From assembly GCA_001914195.1 (NCBI GenBank), contig MKYF01000028.1, positions 62,001 to 126,000 on the forward strand: a stretch of DNA of 64,000 bases, in the 5' to 3' direction. Source of the DNA: Streptococcus mitis. GTDB taxonomy: Bacteria; Bacillota; Bacilli; Lactobacillales; Streptococcaceae. The notes beneath the pieces are model-generated. The model searched no databases and was not told the origin of the DNA. It saw only the letters and a program-made list of their open reading frames with translations. Positions 59,373 to 64,000 of the stretch are shown here, one piece after another (the first letter of the stretch is position 1; every line of letters begins with the position of its first letter). The position numbers and the translations under genes are program-made.

Positions 59373-60106
59373 CGACCTCCCCCTTTCTTAAACTGACGAG
59401 GCGTCACACCTGCAATCTGTTTAAAACGTTGGGTAAAATAGTTCATATCTTCAAAGCCAACCTTCTCTGCGATCTCATAAATCTTCAGATCTGTAGTTAA
59501 AAGCAAGAGCTTGGCTTGTTTGACACGCTCTCTTACCAGATAATCCTGAAAAGGCAAGCCCAACTCTTTCTTAATCAAGGAGCTCAGATAAGTTGGACTA
59601 AAGCCCAAGTCACTGGCCAAAGACTTTAAACTAAATTGGCTATCAGCCAGATGGGAGTGGATTTTCTGAGCCAGGTTTCCCTCAAACTTATCGGTCAATA
59701 AATCTTGTAACTGCTCTTCCTTTTCTTCCTTGTCTAGTTTTTGCTTGATTTTCCCCAACATCTCCTCAATGTCCTGACGGGAAAAGGGTTTGAGCAGGTA
59801 GTCATCCACACCGAGTTTGACAGCAGACAAGGCATAATCAAAATCATCGTAGCCTGTCAAAAAAACTAGATGCACCTGAGGATAGGTTTCTCGTACCAGA
59901 CTGGCCAACTGGATTCCATTTAGCTGAGGCATGTTGATATCGGTTAAAATGATATCTGGCAGCTGCTTTTGTATCAATTCCCAAGCCTGCCTTCCATTTT
60001 CAGCCTGACCGATGATTTCCATATCGTAGGCTGCTACATTGACCAGTTTAGTCAAGCCTTGTCTTACCAGATATTCATCTTCTACGATTAAGATTGTGTA
60101 GGTCAT
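59369..60106 (-). CDS. zmpR: AraC-type response regulator
   Basis: A 245-residue response regulator. Receiver domain at 1-115 with acidic pocket VEDE, phosphorylated Asp in IILTDINMPQLNG (about 55) and Lys in DDYLLKPFS. The C-terminal AraC DNA-binding domain has two helix-turn-helix units (SLKSLASDLGFSPTYLSSLIKKEL and KIYEIAEKVGFEDMNYFTQRFKQIAGVTPRQF). ATG 60106 has GGAG 7 nt upstream. Confidence 0.9.
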   Translation of the reverse strand: MTYTILIVEDEYLVRQGLTKLVNVAAYDMEIIGQAENGRQAWELIQKQLPDIILTDINMPQLNGIQLASLVRETYPQVHLVFLTGYDDFDYALSAVKLGVDDYLLKPFSRQDIEEMLGKIKQKLDKEEKEEQLQDLLTDKFEGNLAQKIHSHLADSQFSLKSLASDLGFSPTYLSSLIKKELGLPFQDYLVRERVKQAKLLLLTTDLKIYEIAEKVGFEDMNYFTQRFKQIAGVTPRQFKKGGGR

Positions 60107-60176
60107 GCTCCGCTCCTTTGTCACTTACTAGTATCAGTATAGCAAAATTCTCCTCTAACTGCTTAGGAAAGCCCTC

Positions 60177-61289
60177 TTAATCAACATAATCTAGTAAATA
60201 AGCGTAGCCTTTTTCTTCCATTTGATCTTTGGGAATAAAGCGGATAGAGAGACTATTAATACAGTAGCGCAAGCCACCCTTGTCCTGTGGGCCGTCCGTA
60301 AAAACATGGCCAAGGTGAGAATCTCCAACTCGGCTCCGCACTTCCATGCGCGTCATATTGTAAGACTTATCTTCCTTGTAAGTGGCAACATCTGGGCTGA
60401 TGGGCTGGGTAAAACTAGGCCAACCGCAACCAGACTCAAACTTATCCTTTGATGAAAAGAGGGGTTCGCCAGTTGCCACGTCTACATAGATGCCCGATTC
60501 AAATTTATCCCAGTAGCGGTTTGAGAAAGCCCGTTCTGTTTGATTTTTCTGGGTGACTGCATACTCCTCAGGTGACAAGGTCTTTTTCAATTCTTCATCA
60601 CTTGGTTTGGGATATTTGCTGGCATCGATGACGGGATAGGCAGCCTGATTGACATTGATATGGCAGTAGCCATTTGGATTTTTCTTGAGGTAGTCTTGGT
60701 GGTAATCTTCAGCCACCACGAAATTCTGCAAGGCCTCCTTTTCAACTGCTAGAGGTTGATCGTATTTCTTAGCCACCTCATCAAAGACTTGGTTAATCAC
60801 CTCTAAATCCTTGTCATCTGTGTAATAAACACCAGTACGGTACTGGGTTCCCACATCATTTCCTTGTTTATTTTTGCTGGTTGGATTGATAATGCGGAAA
60901 TAATGAAGCAGAATTTCCTTGAGGGAAATTTGATTGGCGTCATAGGTGACATGGACAGTCTCCGCATGTCCTGTTTGGTTGATCAATTCGTACTTGGTTG
61001 TTTCCCCTCTACCATTTGCATAACCTGAAACGGCATCTGTCACTCCGGGAACGCGGGAGAAGTATTCCTCTACTCCCCAGAAACATCCCCCAGCTAGATA
61101 AATTTCATGCAAGTCTGCGTCTTTACTAATTTCTGTTTTTTTCACTGTTTTTCCTCCTTGGCTAACTGATGCTTTCTCAATTTGCGAGCTATCTGTCTGC
61201 CCTGCATTTCGCATCAATAGAAAATAGAAACCGGTTATGGCTAGGAAAAAAATCCCTGCCAAGACAAACAATTTTACTTTATCATTCAT
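60177..61289 (-). CDS. msrAB2: Peptide methionine sulfoxide reductase MsrA/MsrB fusion, membrane-anchored
   Basis: Repairs both S- and R-methionine sulfoxide in extracytoplasmic proteins. 370 residues: membrane anchor 5-25 (LFVLAGIFFLAITGFYFLLM), MsrA with catalytic GGCFWGVEEYF (about 67), and MsrB with CGWPSFTQP and catalytic Cys in LRYCINSLSIRF (about 340). Reduced by the thioredoxin-like lipoprotein in the same operon. The name follows pneumococcal literature (MsrAB2, Etrx2, CcdA2), from memory. Confidence 0.93.
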   Translation of the reverse strand: MNDKVKLFVLAGIFFLAITGFYFLLMRNAGQTDSSQIEKASVSQGGKTVKKTEISKDADLHEIYLAGGCFWGVEEYFSRVPGVTDAVSGYANGRGETTKYELINQTGHAETVHVTYDANQISLKEILLHYFRIINPTSKNKQGNDVGTQYRTGVYYTDDKDLEVINQVFDEVAKKYDQPLAVEKEALQNFVVAEDYHQDYLKKNPNGYCHINVNQAAYPVIDASKYPKPSDEELKKTLSPEEYAVTQKNQTERAFSNRYWDKFESGIYVDVATGEPLFSSKDKFESGCGWPSFTQPISPDVATYKEDKSYNMTRMEVRSRVGDSHLGHVFTDGPQDKGGLRYCINSLSIRFIPKDQMEEKGYAYLLDYVD

Positions 61290-61298
61290 GACCTTTCT

Positions 61299-61862
61299 CT
61301 ACCCCATTTCTTTCAATTCTTTTAAAATCATATCCTTATCCATAAAACCTGGTTGAGTTTTGACCAGCTTGCCTTCCTTGTCTATAAAGGCTTGAGTTGG
61401 ATAAGAACGGACACCATAACTTTCCAAAAGTTTTCCTGATGAATCAATTAGAACTGGAATATTTTTATAATCCAAGCCCTTGTACCAGTTCTTAAAGTCT
61501 GCTTCAGCTTGTTCACCCTTGTGTCCAGGTGACACTACCGTCAAAACCACATAATCATCACCAGCATCTTTAGCGATTTCATCCGTGTCAGGAAGACTAG
61601 CTAGACAGATGGAACACCAAGAAGCCCAGAATTTGAGATAGACTTTCTTGCCCTTATAATCAGACAAGCGGTAGGTCTTGCCATCTACTCCTGTCAGTTC
61701 GAAATCAGCAACTGCCTGACCTTTAGTCGCAGTTTGCGAACTAACTTGTTCTGTTTTTGTTTGCTCCTTCATAGTAGCTTCGTCTGACATATTTTTAGCT
61801 GAACAGGCTGCCAAGAAACAGATTGAGCCTACTCCAAGGAGACATGTTTGCCATTTTTTCAT
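61299..61862 (-). CDS. etrx2: Extracellular thioredoxin-like lipoprotein
   Basis: A 187-residue lipoprotein; signal peptide with lipobox LAAC (KWQTCLLGVGSICFLAAC). The TlpA/ResA-like domain has the redox motif WASWCSICLASLPD (CSIC). It passes electrons from CcdA to MsrAB. ATG 61862 has AAGGAAG upstream and begins the signal peptide; seven codons further up overlap ccdA. Confidence 0.92.
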   Translation of the reverse strand: MKKWQTCLLGVGSICFLAACSAKNMSDEATMKEQTKTEQVSSQTATKGQAVADFELTGVDGKTYRLSDYKGKKVYLKFWASWCSICLASLPDTDEIAKDAGDDYVVLTVVSPGHKGEQAEADFKNWYKGLDYKNIPVLIDSSGKLLESYGVRSYPTQAFIDKEGKLVKTQPGFMDKDMILKELKEMG

Positions 61863-61875
61863 TTCTTCTTCCTTT

Positions 61876-62586
61876 CTATTCAAATAATGTAGTCAAAATG
61901 GAAGCATTTCCCAAAAGCACCAAGATTCCCATCACGATAATGAGGAAACCACCCACTTTTTTGAGGGTTCCGAGATAAGGATGAAGTTTTCGGAAATGTT
62001 TCAAAACATAGCTGGAGGCAAGAGCTAGAACCAAAAATGGTAGTGCTAGACCCAGCGTATAGATTAACATGAGACCAGCTCCCTGCCAAGCACCTGAGCC
62101 ACCTGAAGCCGCTAAAGCCAAAACAGAGCCAAGAACCGGCCCCACACAAGGCGTCCAAGCAAAACTAAAGGTCAACCCCAGTAAAAATGCCTGACTATAG
62201 CCCTTACCCTTTTGCCCCTGTCTCTGTAATTGTAGCCTTCTTTCCTTGTAAAGTCCCTGAAAATGTAAGACTTCCATCTGGTGCAAGCCCAAGAGAATGA
62301 TGACCGCACCCGTCACATACTGAAACCAAGAAGCATACAGCAAATTGCCTAAAAAACCAGCTCCATAGCCCAGCAAAATAAAGATAAAGGAAATCCCCGC
62401 TATAAAGGCCAGCGTTCGCAATAAACTAGTAACTGAGATGGAAAATTTGCCACTAGAAGCCTGAGCACCATCTTTGTCATCCAACAAGACCCCTGCATAG
62501 ACTGGCAACAAGGGTAAGATACAAGGAGAAAAGAAGGAAAGAATTCCAGCAAGAAAAACACTGATAAAAAAAATTATATTATCCAT
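61876..62586 (-). CDS. ccdA2: Cytochrome c biogenesis/thiol-disulfide transporter CcdA
   Basis: A 236-residue membrane protein with about six helices that carries reducing power from cytosolic thioredoxin across the membrane. The Cys pair is in FFSPCILPLLPVYAG (about 22) and AWTPCVGPVLGS (about 143). First gene of ccdA-etrx-msrAB. Confidence 0.95.
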   Translation of the reverse strand: MDNIIFFISVFLAGILSFFSPCILPLLPVYAGVLLDDKDGAQASSGKFSISVTSLLRTLAFIAGISFIFILLGYGAGFLGNLLYASWFQYVTGAVIILLGLHQMEVLHFQGLYKERRLQLQRQGQKGKGYSQAFLLGLTFSFAWTPCVGPVLGSVLALAASGGSGAWQGAGLMLIYTLGLALPFLVLALASSYVLKHFRKLHPYLGTLKKVGGFLIIVMGILVLLGNASILTTLFE

Positions 62587-62701
62587 TGCCTTCCTCCATT
62601 CTTTGATTTGATAGGACTATTATAGCCCCAAAACTCCAGAAAAAACAGGGACAATGATAGGGAAAAATAGGAATTTAATCAGGTTATGTAAAAACTGTTG
62701 C

Positions 62702-62727
62702 AAAAAAAGCCAGACACAGTCTGACTT
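62702..62727 (-). terminator. Terminator after the GNAT gene
   Basis: Minus strand AAGTCAGAC-TGT-GTCTGGCTT (one G-T pair) followed by TTTTT. It lies 25-48 bp past the stop codon and upstream of ccdA. Confidence 0.88.
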
Positions 62728-62749
62728 CGATGGAAACTGAAAAGAAAAT

Positions 62750-63301
62750 TCAACATTCTTCCCTACTTATCTGATAATAAATAAGGTCCGCAAGATAGCC
62801 TTTTCTCTCCACACCATTGGTAATGGTTTTTAGATAGGACATCCCTGCTTTCTCCATGGCACGACCTGAAGCTGGATTGAGACTGGCATAACGTGCCTTG
62901 ACTTTTTGAAATCCTACTTGAGTGAAACAAAAGTCCAAGATAGCTTTTAAGGCCTCTGTCATCATACCATATCCCCAGTAAGCCTTGCCTAACACATAGC
63001 CAATTTCACAAGAAGAATTATTCTCATCTATTGCAACGATGCTGATATCTCCTATCACTTGCTCTGGATTTTCTTTGAGACAAATAGCCCATTTGTAATA
63101 GTTGGGATTAGCATAGGAGGCAACCCAATTACGAATCGAGTTTCGAGTCACCTCGACATCAGAATGAGGATCCCAAGTGACATAGGTCAGATTCTCAGCG
63201 GATGAAGCCCAATTTTGAAACATAGCTTCTGCATCACTTTCCACAAATCTTCGCAAGATTAAACGTTCTGTCTGTAACATTTTCGTACCGATTGCTTTCA
63301 T
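62750..63301 (-). CDS. GNAT family N-acetyltransferase (RimJ/RimL-like)
   Basis: A 183-residue acetyltransferase. It starts with LQTERLILRRFVESDAEAMFQNW (residues 9-31), and the acetyl-CoA site is IGYVLGKAYWGYGMMTEALKAI with the end VKARYASLNPASGRAMEKAGM. The substrate is unknown; ribosomal-protein or small-molecule N-acetylation are both possible. It has its own terminator. Confidence 0.88.
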   Translation of the reverse strand: MKAIGTKMLQTERLILRRFVESDAEAMFQNWASSAENLTYVTWDPHSDVEVTRNSIRNWVASYANPNYYKWAICLKENPEQVIGDISIVAIDENNSSCEIGYVLGKAYWGYGMMTEALKAILDFCFTQVGFQKVKARYASLNPASGRAMEKAGMSYLKTITNGVERKGYLADLIYYQISREEC

Positions 63302-63385
63302 GATACTGCCTCACTTTCTGATAGATGATTTCTATTCAATCTCCATTTAGATTTGCTTTGCTTTTGAATTTCAAGGTAATACGCT

Positions 63386-63511
63386 AAAAAGGTCCACTGG
63401 ACCTTCTCTCACTTTCTTATTTCAATGTGAGAGGCTGAAAACCTCCACTGGAGGTTCCTCATTTTCTTATTTCTAAACTCGGGGTAAAAAGGTCCCCCGG
63501 ACCTTTTTACT
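63386..63511. repeat. Tandem array of three about 50-bp hairpin units at the end of nadE
   Basis: Three palindromes with loops at 63396, 63447 and 63496: AGGTCC-ACT-GGACCT, ACCTCC-ACT-GGAGGT, AGGTCC-CCC-GGACCT. Between them lies TCTCACTTTCTTATTTC and TCCTCATTTTCTTATTTC. The proximal one (AAAAAGGTCC-CCC-GGACCTTTTT) begins in the nadE stop codon and is its terminator. Same design as the array after livF. Confidence 0.85.
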
Positions 63512-64000
63512 CCCAAAAGTCATCAAATACGGTGATGGGGAGGTGGCGTTTGTGTTGGCCTTTGTGCCACCAGTTTTCGATGATTGTTTGGGCTTCTGGG
63601 TTAATTGTTTGTCCTTCTAGGTAGTCGTCAATCTCTTCATAAGTGACTCCGAGGGCTACTTCGTCAGCTAGGCCTGGTTTATCTTCTTCTAGGTCTGCCG
63701 TTGGGATCTTTTCATAAAGGGCTGGTTCTGCACCAAGTTCCTTCAAGAGTTGTTTTCCTTGACGCTTATTGAGGCGGTAAAGAGGGAGAATATCCGCACC
63801 ACCGTCACCAAACTTTGTAAAAAAGCCTGTGATATTTTCCGCAGCATGGTCTGTTCCAATGACCGCTCCGCTATGGGCACCAGCAAGGGCATACTGAGCA
63901 ATCATACGGCAACGAGCCTTGATATTTCCCTTGTTAAAGTCTGAAACAGGACTACCTGTCGCTTCAACTGCAGCTGTCATGGCATCAGCTGATTCCTTGA
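63507..64000 (-). CDS. nadE: NAD synthetase (N-terminus beyond window)
   Basis: Makes NAD from deamido-NAD, ATP and ammonia. The visible 164 residues are the C-terminal half. The conserved block is SDFNKGNIKARCRMIAQYALAGAH, then VIGTDHAAENITGFFTKFGDGGADILPLYRLNK, which bind NaAD and ATP. It ends HLPITVFDDFWE. The stop TAA is inside the terminator hairpin. The reading frame is open to the window edge (KESADAMTAAVEATG). Confidence 0.95.
   Translation of the reverse strand, partial: KESADAMTAAVEATGSPVSDFNKGNIKARCRMIAQYALAGAHSGAVIGTDHAAENITGFFTKFGDGGADILPLYRLNKRQGKQLLKELGAEPALYEKIPTADLEEDKPGLADEVALGVTYEEIDDYLEGQTINPEAQTIIENWWHKGQHKRHLPITVFDDFWE

Overview
The window is a chromosomal segment of a mitis-group streptococcus, most likely Streptococcus pneumoniae or a very close relative such as S. 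mitis. The basis is three intact BOX repeats, a choline-binding protein with an Excalibur domain, a 1994-residue ZmpB-type M26 metalloprotease beside its two-component system, the spxB, lctO and copY-cupA-copA genes, the surface redox set msrAB-etrx-ccdA, and low-GC, SD-rich gene structure. Most genes lie on the minus strand. There is no prophage, insertion sequence, CRISPR array, rRNA or tRNA that I can see. Species assignment is inference from remembered gene order.

Layout, in window coordinates. 1-1068: prfB (partial) with its programmed +1 frameshift. 1177-1833: a CBS/ACT protein. 2.0-6.9 kb: the branched-chain amino acid ABC operon livJHMGF, with a CodY-like box in its promoter and an array of small hairpins at its end. 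6.9-9.8 kb: ylbG family, clpP (CtsR-controlled), upp, comEB and a TetR regulator. 9.9-15.0 kb on the plus strand: DegV protein, HI0933-like flavoprotein, DUF1697 protein and a Na+-coupled symporter, with a MerR/TipAS regulator on the minus strand. 15-18 kb: manA, a broken 6-phospho-beta-glucosidase and a SemiSWEET. 18.2-20.2 kb: a compact operon with a consensus promoter, a 68-residue SPASM-like Cys protein, a 23-residue Cys-ended peptide, an attenuator hairpin and a one-gene ABC exporter. 20.3-27.4 kb: a VOC protein, spxB, the copper operon and lctO. 27.5-30.5 kb: a polar amino acid ABC operon.

Continuing: 30.6-32.2 kb: pyrFE behind a PyrR-type attenuator. 32.2-38.0 kb: divIB, murG, murD, a small membrane protein and typA. 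38.2-45.7 kb: an rsuA-type pseudouridine synthase, small membrane proteins, a LysR regulator, an SDR, rnz, an unknown protein, hflX, miaA and a DUF3042 peptide. 45.9-51 kb: thyA, glucokinase, a shortened CbpL-like protein, an alpha/beta hydrolase and fused pabBC. 51-62.6 kb: zmpB, a TIGR01440 protein, the ZmpRS-type two-component system, msrAB, a thioredoxin-like lipoprotein and ccdA. 62.7-64 kb: a GNAT acetyltransferase, a second hairpin array and nadE (partial).

How it fits together: two H2O2-producing oxidases (spxB, lctO) flank the copper-export operon, and a methionine sulfoxide repair system at the surface lies at the other end. Nutrient control is visible as CodY-like boxes, cre sites and a PyrR leader. 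The part of the window most likely to be undescribed is the small operon at 18.2-20.2 kb, which looks like a minimal modified-peptide (RiPP-like) or signalling cassette. Other unusual structure: tandem hairpin arrays with covarying stems, terminator U-tracts that run directly into extended -10 promoters, and several genes whose -10 box sits 6-7 nt before the ATG, implying leaderless mRNAs.
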